NCBI RefSeq assembly: GCF_031143425.1
Contig: NC_090444.1
Span: 1,309,083,324 to 1,309,147,323, forward strand
Direction: 5' to 3'
Length of the DNA: 64,000 nt
Source of the DNA: Pleurodeles waltl
Lineage: Eukaryota > Chordata > Amphibia > Caudata > Salamandridae
Part shown: one piece after another, positions 50,261-61,255 of the stretch
Layout of the letters: the number at the start of each line of letters is the position of its first letter
How positions within the stretch are numbered: position 1 is the first letter of the stretch
Position numbers and translations under genes: made by a program
Notes under the pieces: model-generated
The model's input: only the letters and a program-made list of their open reading frames with translations
What the model was told of the DNA's origin: nothing
The model's database searches: none

Positions 50261-50470
50261 ACTCTAACATGGTATGCCAGGAGATGGAAGTCAAGTGGTA
50301 CCATTTTAGTCACTGAGAAAATACAACCACATATACTTGTTGCCTTTAATATCGATGCTTCGTTACAAATGTATGCCTTAGCGTACGCTGATACATTACA
50401 TAGCCAAGTTTTAATGATTTTTCTGTATTAATCTCAAGTTTATTAAGTGTTAACTAGCCTTAATATATAT

Positions 50471-50690
50471 TGAAAATGTCACTTACCCAGTGTACATCTG
50501 TTCGTGGCATTAGTCGCTGCAGATTCACATGCTGTGCATAGTCCGCCGTCTGGTGTTGGGTCGGAGTGTTACAAGTTGTTTTTCTTCGAAGAAGTCTTTT
50601 CGAGTCACGAGACCGAGGGACTCCTCCTACTTTGGTTCCATTGCGCATGGGCGTCGACTCCATGTTAGATTGTTTTCCCCGCAGAGGGTG
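50471..50690. repeat. DIRS left inverted terminal repeat (3' end)
   Basis: It starts TGAAAATGTCACTTACCC. From about 50501 to 50690 it matches the reverse complement of 56190-56362 with few differences (GTTACAAGTTGTTTTTCTTC and GCATGGGCGTCGACTCCATG are shared). The first 30 bp are an extension absent from the right end but present in inverted form in the internal complementary region. Confidence 0.93.
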
Positions 50691-50841
50691 AGGTAGGAGT
50701 TGTGTATGTTAGTAATAGTGCCCATTCAATGGAATGAATACGTATGTACAAAATTAAGGTTTAATGTAATATAATTACAAATGTACAAATGTTCAAGATC
50801 TACCTCTATACGGCTACAGGCTCCCGGGGAGGAGGGTGGGC

Positions 50842-50946
50842 GCATGTGAATCTGCAGCGACTAATGCCACGAACAGATGTACACTGGGTAAGTGACATTT
50901 TCAGTTCGGTGGCATGTGTTGCTGCAGATACACATGCTGTGCATAG
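50842..50946. repeat. DIRS internal complementary region
   Basis: 50842-50903 (62 bp) is the exact reverse complement of the left terminus 50471-50532. 50904-50946 (43 bp) is the exact reverse complement of the right terminus 56320-56362. The two halves abut at TTTTCA|GTTCGG, so the region is a template of the joined ends. In DIRS-1 models this region guides formation of the closed circular DNA intermediate. Confidence 0.95.
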
Positions 50947-50980
50947 ACTAGTAAGCAGTTATCTCCCCAAAAGCGGTGGT

Positions 50981-52100
50981 TCAGCCTGTAGGAGTAGAAG
51001 TAGTTTGAAATAAAGTTCTTAGTACGGCTTGACCTACTGTGGCCTGTTGTGCAGATAACACATCTACACAGTAGTGTTTAGTAAATGTATGAGGCGTAGA
51101 CCATGTTGCTGCCTTACATATTTCGGTCATTGGAATATTTCCTAGAAAGGCCATAGTAGCACCTTTCTTTCTGGTTGAGTGTGCCTTTGGTGTAATAGGC
51201 AGTTCTCTCTTTGCTTTAAGATAGCAGGTTTGGATGCACTTTACTATCCATCTGGCGATACCTTGTTTTGAAATTGGATTTCCTGTATGAGGTTTTTGGA
51301 AGGCAATAAATTGTTGTTTTGTTTTCCTAATTAGTTTTGTCCTGTCAATGTAGTACATTAGTGCTCTTTTGATGTCTAATGTATGTAGTGCTCTTTCAGC
51401 TATTGAATCTGGCTGTGGGAAGAACACTGGTAATTCCACTGTTTGGTTTAAGTGGAAAGGTGAGATAACCTTGGTAAGAATTTTGGATTTGTTCTTAGAA
51501 CGACCTTATTTTTGTGTATTTGAATAAATGGTTCTTGTATGGTAAACGCCTGTATTTCACTTACTCTTCTTAGAGATGTGATGGCAATGAGAAATGCAAC
51601 TTTCCACGTTAAGTATTGCATTTCACAAGAATGCATGGGTTCGAAAGGTGGACCCATGAGCCTTGTCAAGACAATGTTGAGGTTCCATGAAGGAACAGGT
51701 GGTGTCCTTGGTGGTATTATTCTCTTTAGGCCCTCCATAAATGCTTTAATGACAGGTATTCTAAATAGGGAAGTTGAATGAGTAACCTGCAGGTAAGCAG
51801 ATATTGCTGCGAGATATATTTTTATGGAAGAGAAAGCTAGATTTGATTTTTGTAGATGTAGTAAATATCCTACTACATCTTTTGGAGATGCATGCAATGG
51901 TTGGACTTGATTATTATGGCAGTAACAAACAAATCTTTTCCATTTACTTGCATAGCAGTGTCTAGTGGATGGCCTTCTAGCTTGTTTTATGACCTCCATA
52001 CATTCTTGTGTGAGGTTCAAGTGTCCAAATTCTAGGATTTCAGGAGCCAAATTGCTAGATTCAGCGATGCTGGGTTTGGATGCCTGATCTGTTGTTTGTG
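50981..52100 (-). pseudogene. DIRS tyrosine recombinase, one frameshift
   Basis: The N-terminal part (about 52100 to 51448) encodes the SAM-like DNA-binding region (RPSTRHCYASKWKRFVCYC, SSIKIYLAAISAYL) and the first catalytic Arg in TSLRRVSEIQAF near 51570. The frame breaks near 51470. The C-terminal part (51439-50981) has AHSTRKKGATMAF (His-x-x-Arg, near 51175) and TFTKHYCVDV (catalytic Tyr near 51073). The 60.8 kb sibling has one more base in the A-run where the frame breaks, so a single-base deletion here is the simplest cause. The start is inferred, overlapping the RT stop at 52032. All R-H-R-Y residues are present across the two frames. The enzyme would integrate the circular DNA. Confidence 0.9.
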
Positions 52101-54176
52101 TTGTGTTAACAGATCTGGCCTGTTGGCTAGTTTGACATGAGGTACTACTGACAGGTCTAGTAGTGTGGTATACCAAGGTTGTCTTGCCCATGTTGGTGCT
52201 ATTAGTATGAGTTTGAGTTTGTTTTGACTCAATCTGTTTACTAGATATGGAAGGAGAGGGGGAAAAGCGTACGCAAATATCCCTGACCAATTCATCCATA
52301 GAGCATTGCCTTGAGATTGCCGGTGTGGGTACCTGGATGCAAAGTTTTGACATTTTGCGTTTTCTTTTGTTGCAAATAGATCTATTTGAGGTGTTCCCCA
52401 AATTTGGAAGTAAGTGTTCAGGATTTGGGGGTGAATTTCCCATTCGTGGACCTGTTGGTGATCCCGAGAGAGATTGTCTGCTAGCTGGTCCTGGCTCCCT
52501 GGAATAAACTGTGCTATTAGGCGAATGTGGTTGTGAATTGCCCAATGCCATATTTTTTGTGTGAGGAGACACAACTGTGTCGAGTGTGTTCCCCCCTGTT
52601 TGTTTAAATAATACATTGTCGTCATGTTGTCTGTTTTGACAAGAATGTATTTGTGGGTTATCATTGGTTGGAATACTTTCAACGCTAGAAATACTGCTAA
52701 CAATTCTAGGTGATTTATATGAAACTTTCTTTGATGTACGTCCCATTGTTCTTGGATGCTGTGTTGATTGAGGTGTGCTCCCCACCCTGTCATGGAAGCA
52801 TCTGTTGTTATCACGTATTGTGGCACTGGGTCTTGGAAAGGCCGCCCTTTGTTTAAATTTGTACTGTTCCACCATAGAAGCGAGATGTATGTTTGGCGGT
52901 CTATCAACACCAGATCTAGAAGGTGACCCTGTGCATGTGACCATTGTGATGCTAGGCACTGTTGTAAGGGCCGCATGTGCAATCTTGCGTTTGGGACAAT
53001 GGCTATGCATGAGGACATCATGCCTAGGAGTTTTAAGACCATCTTTGCGTGTATCTTTTGTGTTGGATACATAGCTTGTATCACCTTGTGAACATTTTGA
53101 ACCCTTTGTGGACTTGGAGTGGCTATCCCTTTTGTTGTGTTGATTGTCGCTCCTAAGTATTGCTGTGTTTGACACGGCAAAAGGTGTGACTTTGCATAGT
53201 TGATGGAGAAACCCAGTTTGTAAAGGGTTTGTATAACATAATCTGTGTGGTGTAAACACTTTGTTAGCGAGTTGGTTTTGATTAACCAATCGTCTAGGTA
53301 CGGGAACACGTGGATTTGCTGCCTCCTGATATGTGCAGCTACTACTGCTAGACATTTTGTAAAGACTCTTGGTGCTGTCGTTATTCCGAATGGCAACACT
53401 TTGAATTGGTAATGTATTCCTTCAAATACGAACCTTAGGTATTTCCTGTGCGAGGGATGTATCGGTATATGGAAATACGCGTCTTTTAGATCTAACGTTG
53501 TCATGTAGTCTTGCTGTTTCAGTAGTGGTATTACGTCTTGTAACGTGACCATGTGAAAGTGGTCTGATTTGATGTAGGTGTTTAGTGTTCTGAGATCCAA
53601 TATTGGTCTCAGACTTTTGTCCTTTTTCGGTATTAGAAAGTACAGTGAGTAAACTCCTGTGTTCTTTTGTGTTTTTGGTACTAATTCTATTGCGTCTTTT
53701 TGCAGTAATGCTTGAACTTCTAGTCCTAGAAGGTCTGTGTGCTGTTTGGACATCTTGTGTGTTTTCGGTGGGACGTTTGGAGGGAATTGGAGAAATTCTA
53801 TGCAATAACCATGTTGGATAATTGCTAAGACCCAAGTGTCTGTTGTTATTTTCTCCCATGATTTGTGGAACTGGCTTAGTCTCCCCCCCACTGGTGTTGT
53901 GTGAAGGGGTTGTGTGACTTGTGAGTCACTGTTTATTCGGAGGGGTTTTGGGACCCTGAAACTTTCCCCGGTTTCTTGGGAATTGGCCCCCTCTGTATTG
54001 GCCCCGAAAGCCTCCCCTTTGATACTGTCCCTGGTAGGTAGACGGTGTTGTTTGTGAGGTGCTGGCTTGTGTGGCTTGACCTCGAAACCCTCCTCTGAAA
54101 GTAGTTTTGCGAAATGTGCCAAATGTGCCTCTGCCCTGCGGGGAATAGAGTGCGCCCATGGCTTTAGCTGTGTCAA
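52032..54176 (-). CDS. DIRS reverse transcriptase-RNase H-Dam-like protein
   Basis: An uninterrupted 714-codon frame. RT: VYSLYFLIPKKD (175-186), catalytic LDLKDAYFHIP (Asp 229/232), LPFGITTAPRVFTK and FPYLDDWLIK with Asp 295/296. RNase H: TTDASMTGWGA (Asp 459), HLELLA (Glu 491), KTDNMTT (Asp 516) and LADNLSR (Asp 567), so the four catalytic acids are all present. After RNase H, IDLFATKENAKCQNFASRYP and YAFPPLLPYL (598-645) form the domain that DIRS elements share and that has been likened to phage Dam methyltransferases. The N-terminal ~90 codons overlap gag in another frame and may be a shadow, so the true start is uncertain. It would copy the element's RNA. The frame stays open although its neighbours are frameshifted. 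Confidence 0.93.
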   Translation of the reverse strand: MTQLKPWAHSIPRRAEAHLAHFAKLLSEEGFEVKPHKPAPHKQHRLPTRDSIKGEAFGANTEGANSQETGESFRVPKPLRINSDSQVTQPLHTTPVGGRLSQFHKSWEKITTDTWVLAIIQHGYCIEFLQFPPNVPPKTHKMSKQHTDLLGLEVQALLQKDAIELVPKTQKNTGVYSLYFLIPKKDKSLRPILDLRTLNTYIKSDHFHMVTLQDVIPLLKQQDYMTTLDLKDAYFHIPIHPSHRKYLRFVFEGIHYQFKVLPFGITTAPRVFTKCLAVVAAHIRRQQIHVFPYLDDWLIKTNSLTKCLHHTDYVIQTLYKLGFSINYAKSHLLPCQTQQYLGATINTTKGIATPSPQRVQNVHKVIQAMYPTQKIHAKMVLKLLGMMSSCIAIVPNARLHMRPLQQCLASQWSHAQGHLLDLVLIDRQTYISLLWWNSTNLNKGRPFQDPVPQYVITTDASMTGWGAHLNQHSIQEQWDVHQRKFHINHLELLAVFLALKVFQPMITHKYILVKTDNMTTMYYLNKQGGTHSTQLCLLTQKIWHWAIHNHIRLIAQFIPGSQDQLADNLSRDHQQVHEWEIHPQILNTYFQIWGTPQIDLFATKENAKCQNFASRYPHRQSQGNALWMNWSGIFAYAFPPLLPYLVNRLSQNKLKLILIAPTWARQPWYTTLLDLSVVPHVKLANRPDLLTQHKQQIRHPNPASLNLAIWLLKS

Positions 54177-55971
54177 TGTCTTTCTTTAATTTTTCAATTG
54201 CAGTGTCCAGTTCTGGTCCAAACAATTGTTGTTCATTGAACGGCATATTGAGCACTGCCTGTTGTATCTCAGGTTTGAAGCCGGATGTGCGCAGCCATGC
54301 GTGCCTCCTTATCGTTACAGCAGTATTTATAGTTCTTGCAGCTGTATCTGCTGCATCCATAGAAGAACGGATTTGGTTGTTGGATATGTTTTGTCCCTCT
54401 TCAACCACTTGTTTTGCCCGTTTTTGGAATTCTTTGGGGAGGTGCTCGATGAGATGCTGCATCTCGTCCCAATGGGCTCTGTCATATCGCGCTAGGAGTG
54501 CCTGCGAGTTGGCGATGCGCCACTGATTTGCAGCTTGTACTGCAACCCTTTTCCCGGCTGCATCAAACTTTCGGCTCTCCTTGTCCGGAGGTGGTGCGTC
54601 GCCTGATGTGTGCGAGTTGGCTCTTTTACGAGCTGCTCCTACGACAACTGAATCTGGTGTCAGTTGTGATGTAATAAAAGCAGGGTCTGTGGGTGGTGCC
54701 TTGTATTTCTTCTCCACCCTTGGGGTTATTGCTCTGCTTTTAACTGGCTCCTTAAATATTTGTTTAGCGTGCCTTAGCATTCCCGGGAGCATAGAGGCTT
54801 TGATAATTGCTACGGGTGGAGGACAGGGTGTTAAAAAGGAAGTCATCCTCTATAGGCTCTGAATGTAGCAATACGTTATGAAACTCTGCTGCCCTAGCTA
54901 CCACCTGAGCATACGCTGTACTGTCCTCAGGTGGTGAGGGCTTAGTGGGGTACGACTCAGGGCTAATGTCCGATACTGGGGCGTCATAGAGATCCCATGC
55001 GTCCTGGTCATCTTGGCTCATGGTGGTATGAGCTGGTGATTGTGACGGAGTCTGTGCCGGTGATACAGGAGTTGCCGGTGGTGGAGAGGGTGGTGGAGTT
55101 ACCTTCTTCACCACTTTTGCTTGTGGTGTTTTTTCTTGTTGTTGGAAATCTAGTTTCCTTTTTCTTCTGATTGGGGGAAGGGTGCTGATCTTCCCTGTAC
55201 CACTTTGTATAAAGATCCGCTTTTGCGTGTGATCTTCAGCTGTTGTTTGTAATTCCTCCTCAAATCTGTGTTTTTGAAGTTGGGAGGACAGTGATTGTTC
55301 CTCTGAGTAGGAACTGGCTTTCGGTTCGGTTGCTGGGCGTTTTGGCACCGAAACCGTGTCTTTTGTTGTTTTCGGCTCCGAAGAGATTTTCCTCTTTTTC
55401 GGTGTCGTACCTTCTTGGCGTCGACCATCTTCGGTGCCGCTATCTCTGTGCCGAGCAGCTTCGGTGCCGCTGTCTCGGTGTCGACCCTTTTCTGCGGCAG
55501 TTTCTCGGTCCCGAGATTGCTGCGTGCCTGTGTCTCGACCTGAGTCGGACGATCTCAGCACCAGCTCGCCCTTTTTCGGTGCCGATGGACGGTCACCTAC
55601 TTTATGGGTTGAGCCATGGCCTGTCGGCAGTGGCGTCCCCTGGCTTTGTCTGTTTTTCTGTGTGATGCTTGTTTTGACGTCTTACTCACGGTTTCTTCGG
55701 CGTCGAATTCTTCGGAATCCGATTCGTGGATGGAGAATGTTTCTTCTTCTCCCTCTTCCTCGAACCGTTGTTGTCCTGTCGGCGTGGACGCCATCTGCAA
55801 CCTTCTGGCTCTTCGGTCTCGGAGCGTTTTTCTCGACCGAAACGCTCGACAGGCCTCACACGTTTCTTCTTTGTGCTCGGGTGACAGGCACAAGTTACAG
55901 ACCAAATGTTGGTCTGTATAGGGATATTTACTGTGGCATTTAGGACAGAATCGGAACGGGGTCAGTTTCAT
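53926..55971 (-). pseudogene. DIRS gag, two frameshifts
   Basis: Three consecutive frames make one gag. Codons 1-124 (55971-55597) open with a Cys/His-rich motif (Cys 9, 12, 25, 28, His 33, Cys 38, 41) and an acidic EEEGEEETF stretch. The second (about 55670-54764) has Arg/Asp/Ser-rich repeats, a Pro-rich patch and YPTKPSPPEDSTAYAQVV. The third (54846-53926) has RHAKQIFKEPV, DPAFITSQLTPDSVVVGAA, PPPDKESRKFDAAGKRV and LRTSGFKPEIQQAVLNMPF, and ends in an RGG/GQ-rich tail. The breaks fall near 55670 and 54790. The protein should form the particle and bind RNA. Frames and motifs align with the two older gag relics at 13-15 kb and 17-23 kb. Confidence 0.9.
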
Positions 55972-56189
55972 CAGTCTCGATGTTGCACGCGGTCGGGCCG
56001 ACCAGGCCCCGACGGGGGATCGAAATTACCCCGAAGGGCTACCGGAGCTCTTCAACATTCGGTGCCGATTCTAATCTAACCCGATACCGAACGAAACAAT
56101 ACCGACGAATTTTCCGTTGATTCTGACTAACTTTCCGACCCGAAACACGGAGCGAAAAGGAACACGTCCGAACCCGATGGCGGAAAAAA

Positions 56190-56362
56190 AACAATCTAAC
56201 ATGGAGTCGACGCCCATGCGCAATGGAACCAAAGTAGGAGTCCCTCGGTCTCGTGACTCGAAAAGACTTCTTCGAAGAAAAACAACTTGTAACACTCCGA
56301 CCCAACACCAGACGGTGGACTATGCACAGCATGTGTATCTGCAGCAACACATGCCACCGAAC
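56190..56362. repeat. DIRS right inverted terminal repeat (5' end)
   Basis: This is the reverse complement of the left repeat from CAATCTAACATGGAGTCGAC to CACATGCCACCGAAC. The outermost 43 bp are copied in the internal complementary region, which fixes the end at 56362. It lies directly upstream of gag and is the likely promoter region. Confidence 0.92.
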
Positions 56363-57859
56363 ACTTTGTTTCGTGATTTTCTTAGAATCAGAAGCCATTT
56401 ACTTATTGCTTATTTTTGCACATTTTCTGCATCTGGCAGTGAAGTGTAGTGTAGCCTTGCTTCCATTATTGGCAATCAAAAATGTGATTTTCAATAAAGT
56501 AGTGTATTCAGCAGTACATTTATGTATCACTATCTGTTTTTCAAGGAATCCACACATTCTTCTTGTGAGAAGATATTGTCTACTGCTCATTAGTTTTGTT
56601 GAGGTAGAAGTTTCTAACACATGTTTATATTCCAATTGACTTGTATTCGTAATAAAGTATACAAAAATGTGTATAAGGTGAATAGAATTTTGCGTTGAAT
56701 GTTCCAACTGGATTTTGAGCCGATGCTTTGGTCCGTTGAATTGACAACTGTCATTTGCTGATTCTGAATGGTGGCTCATAATTTTTGCATTAAATCATGT
56801 TAGAATTTAAGCCTGCAAAATGCTGTTTTATTTTGCAGTCATAATTCAAATTTCTTATTCACTGCGCGCTGTATAAAGGCTACTATTGAGTTCCAGAAGT
56901 CAGCCAGAATGAGACAGTCTCTAATCAAATCTTGTCATTTACCTTAAGCATTGAGATGGCTTTTACAAAAGGGGCTAGCATCAGGAGATCACCTTTGGAT
57001 TTTCTGTATATATTGCAAGATCTAGAAGAGTATTGAGAACATGAGTTTCGCTCCTTGTGCATCTCTACACAAAGCTGCTGACACTTCTTCCTCTGATGCC
57101 AGACCACACTGGCCTGATTTTTACACAGACTCAGCTAGAATTTAAACCTAATAGATTCCAGAGCTTTGTATCTAGTGGCCTACCTGCACTGCTTGATTAA
57201 CCTCCCAACGTTACTTGGCCTAGCCCATAGACTGTCAATGGCATTGCTAACAGTAGCATCCCAGTGTCTGATTTGCAGGTACTTACAGAAGCATCTGAAC
57301 ATAGGAATGTTGATTGATAGCTTGTAGCTCAAGACAATGACTGACTAGACCCTCAAGCATAACCGGACAGCTGCCCCCTGTTTCTGGGACTGCTGTCAGT
57401 ATGGAGAGGTTGTGAAATAGGGGGGGAGTTTGAGCCATTCAATAAGCTTGAGGATTCTCACAATGTAATGATAAAATATACAGAAAGATCTGATGGCCTT
57501 GATTAAAAAGTTTTTGAAAACGGTTTGATGTTTGAACTTAAACAAGCAGCCTTTAATCTCATGTGGCTTCATCCAGCCCCATGAGATAAGCCCCACCAAT
57601 GCAACCAATTGCAATTAAGTTTTGACCCAGGACATGAGTAGGACCCTACCAATGATTTACGTGACTATTACGCTCATAGCAGCACTGTCTCCTGCATAAT
57701 GTGTCTGCAGTTTAGTTCTGCTGCAGACACTCAAATGATGTACTAAGCTGGGCTTCATGCCTGAGAGTTAGGCTAGCGGGCAGCTCAAAGGCTACTCGTT
57801 GGAGTTCCCATGCACAGACTGATATTCAATAATATGATACTGCACCAACAAGATTCATG
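56363..57859. other. Intronic sequence between DIRS and LTR
   Basis: AT-rich sequence with no recognised gene. The minus frame 56399-56779 (126 codons) has no motif known to me. Confidence 0.4.
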
Positions 57860-57864
57860 ACCAG

Positions 57865-59931
57865 TGTTAGAAATGGGGTCTTTGGTTGACAGTCAGGTTA
57901 CTCCCTGCTCAAGCAAGGACCCTCACTCTAGTCAAGGTAAAGAGAATCACCCTCAGCTAACCCCTGCTTACCCCTTTGGCAGAGCAGTAGGCTTAACTTC
58001 AGAGTGCTAGGTGTAAAGTATTTCTACCAACACACACAGTAACTTAATGAAAACACTACAAAATGACAACACAAGTTCAGAAAAATAGGACATATTTATG
58101 TAAACAAAACAAGACCAAAATGACAAAAATCCGACATACACAAGTCAAGTTATGAATTTTTAAAGATTAAACTCAAAAATAGCGCTTAGAAACACAAAAT
58201 GCTTCGATGAGGTGTTAACACAGCGTCGTGACGGAGTCGTTCCTAACAAGCCGACACCAGCGGCACCGGACACAGAGTCATGTAGACCCACAAGTACAGT
58301 ACCTTTGGTGAAGAGTGAAAACAAGTCGATGCGCGAAGACGAGGATCGCAGCGTCTGTGCAAAATGTTGAATCTGCACACTTCGAGCGGCGTTGGTCACG
58401 GCGTGGTGCAGCGAATTCCACGGAGTCGCGGACTTCAGCGGGGCTGCAGCGGCGTCGGGCCTGCGAAGGTCGACGCGTTGCAGCGAAGATCACGGAGTCG
58501 GTTGCAGGGGGCGTCCTCGGATTCAGCAGCGGCGTCGGTCCGAAGTCGATTTCCTTGGATTTCCACCAGCTTTCCTTTCAAGGGCCCAGGGACTGGATAG
58601 GGCACCACTTGTCAGAGCAGGAGTCTCTCCAGAGACTCCAGGTGCTGGCAGAGAGAAGTCTTTGCTGTCCCTGAGACTTCAAACAACAGGAGGAGAGCTC
58701 TAAATCAACCCCTTGGAGATTTCTTCACAAGATGGAAGCCAGACAAAGTCCAGTCTTTGCCCTCTTACTCTGGCAGAAGCAGCAACTGCAGGATAGCTCC
58801 ACAAAGCACAGTCACGGGCAGGGCAGCACTTCTCCTCAGCTCCTCAGCTCTTCTCCAGGCAGAGGTTCCTCTTGTTTCCAGAAGTTTTCTAAAGTCTGTG
58901 GTTTTGGGTGCCCTTCTCATACCCAATTTCTCCTTTGAAGTAGGCCTACTTCAAAGTAAAGTCTCTTTTGAATTTGAAATCCTACCTTGCCCGGGCCAGG
59001 CCCCAGACACTCACCAGGGGGTCGGAGACTGCATTGTGTGAGGACAGGCACAGCCCTCTCAGGTGTAAGTGACCACTCCTACCCTCCCTCCTAGCACAGA
59101 TGGCTCATCAGGAAATGCAGACTACACCCCAGCTCCTTTTGTGTCACTGTCTAGTGTGAGGTGCAACCAGCCCAACTGTCAAACTGACCCAGACAGGGAA
59201 TCCACAAAGGCAGAGTCACAGAAATGGTATAAGCAAGAAAATGCTCACTTTCTAAAAGTGGCATTTTCAAACACACAATCTTAAAATCAACTTTACTGAA
59301 AGATGTATTTTTAAATTGTGAGCTCAGAGACCCCAAACTCCACATGACCATCCGCTCCCAAAGGGAATCTACACTTTAATCTGATTTAAAGGTAGCTCCC
59401 ATGTTAACCTATGAGAGGGACGGGCCTTGCAACAGTGAAAAACGAATTTAGCAATATTTCACTTTCAGGACATATAAAACACATTACTATATGTCCCACC
59501 TTAACCATACACTGCACCCTGCCCTTGGGGCTACCTAGGGCCTACCTTAGGGGTGCCTTACATGTAAGAAAAGGGAAGGTTTGGGCCTGGCAAGTGGGTA
59601 CAATTGCCAAGTTTAATTTACAGTTAAAACTGCACACACAGACACTGCAGTGGCAGGTCTGAGACATGATTACAGAGCACTAGTAGCATTTGATTTACAG
59701 GCCCTGGGCACCTCTAGTGCACTTTACTAGGGACTTACCAGAAAATCAAATATGCCAATCATGGATAAACCAATCACATATATTTTACACAGAGAGCATA
59801 TGCACTATAGCACTGGTTAGCAGTGGTAAAGTGCTCAGAGTTCAAAAGCCAAAAGCAACAGGTCAGAAAAAATTAGGAGGCAGGAGGCAAAAAGATTGGG
59901 GATGACCCTGCATAAGCAAAAAAGTCCAACA
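57865..59931 (-). mobile_element. Solo-LTR-like element (2,067 bp) with 5 bp target duplication
   Basis: The ends are TGTTAGA and TCCAACA, with ACCAG duplicated at 57860-57864 and 59932-59936. On the minus strand AAGCCTACTGCTC (57982-57994) lies about 117 bp from the 3' end and CTGCTAACCAG (59813-59823) about 108 bp from the 5' end. The LTR at 20529-22543 carries the same words at 132 and 85 bp, which sets the orientation as minus. A CpG-rich block lies at 58200-58550. No retroviral-type genes are present, so it is a solo LTR or a non-coding LTR unit. It is sense to the host gene. Confidence 0.82.
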
Positions 59932-59936
59932 ACCAG

Positions 59937-60772
59937 AAACCGCTTATATTTCATTACAACAAAAACATTGTGCGTCCAGTATTGTGCATGCAGCATTCGA
60001 TCATACAAGGTCAGCACCTCTACGCATTTGCACTCCTTCAGTTTCCTTGTTTGAAAAAAGAGACAGTCACTGTTTTCATCTGCCCAGTGACAAATGCCTG
60101 AACACGGTGTTTATAATGGAATAGCACATTTGAACCAGGAGTAACACATTTCCCAGACATGTTACAATATCCATGTCACAATAAATTACAAAAAGTTGAT
60201 CTGTGGAATCCTGTGCCCACGATTTGTCTAGAAAGAAATGTAGTGTGTTAAGCATCAACCAAGTGTAACATTTCCTCAACCTGGGAAGGATGCAGGCATG
60301 CTAAGTAGGTGAAATGCAATATTTCCTCAATCATGTGTAAATCAATTAACACTGCGGATTAAAATTTGGTCTGAATTCTCAATCCTATCTCGTCCTGTTT
60401 AAACACGATGAGTGACCCAGAAACAGATGGACTGTTGTTTGTGATGGCAACTAACAAGGAAGCTTTCCATGACAATAGCACAGGCCTAATGGGCCATGAG
60501 CACTGTTTAATCTTTAGTCTGGTTAAGGCTAATTTCAAGATTCAGCTAGCAGTAATCTGTCTAACGCAGGTGAAAATAGATTCAATGTTCCATGTCAGCT
60601 AAAGAGAGAAATGAGGTCTAGCCAGTACAAGTTCTATTGTTCTATGAAATTTAGCTGTAACCTATATCAATTCTCACTAGTGGAGAACCTCCTCCAGGAA
60701 GGGATTAAGGATGTGTTTAAAAAGAAGCAGCATACATTTTCCTGGCCCGTGGTTATTGATACAAAGACATAA
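59937..60772. other. Intronic sequence
   Basis: No gene or repeat is recognised between the LTR and the truncated DIRS copy. Confidence 0.4.
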
Positions 60773-61255
60773 GGAAAATGTTACTTACCCAGTAGACATC
60801 TGTTCATGGCATGTACTGCTGTAGATTCACATGCTTTCCATGAGTCCACCATCTAGCGCTGGGCTCGGATTGTTATAAGTTGTTTTTCTTCGAAGAAGGT
60901 TTTCAAGATACAAGATTGAGTGACTCCTCCTCTTGGTGATAGTGTGCATGGGCATAGAGTCCTTTGTTAGATTGTTTTCCGCAGGAGGGTGAAGTAAAGA
61001 GTATACAAATGTATATGTACATATATAGTAAAGAAATGAGATGTCCATGCAATGTATATACATATTTACAGTATATAATACTACAACGGCCACAGACTTC
61101 CAGGAAGGAGAGAGGGCGCATGTGAATCTACAGCACTACAAGGCACGAACAGATGTCTACTGGGAAAGTAACATTTTCTGTTCAATAGCACGTGTAGCTG
61201 TCGATACACATGCTTGCATAGACTGAAAAGCAGTCCCCTCCTAAAAATAAGCGGG

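Larger units (their letters stand above)
50471..56362 (-). mobile_element. Near-complete DIRS tyrosine-recombinase retrotransposon (5,892 bp)
   Basis: Inverted terminal repeats (left 50471-50690, right 56190-56362) enclose gag, RT-RNase H with a Dam-like domain, and tyrosine recombinase, all on the minus strand with overlapping frames. An internal complementary region at 50842-50946 reproduces the two outer ends joined together, which fixes the termini to the base. No target duplication is seen, as expected for recombinase-mediated insertion. RT is open; gag has two frameshifts and the recombinase one. It is sense to the host gene and inserted 200 bp from the LINE. DIRS is firm; a Ngaro or PAT assignment is not supported, because the ICR and inverted ends are present. 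Confidence 0.95.

Noticed and set aside
52100..53355. Upstream part of a 635-codon minus frame
   Set aside because: It is an out-of-frame shadow of the RT-RNase H frame; only the part below about 52100 carries recombinase motifs.
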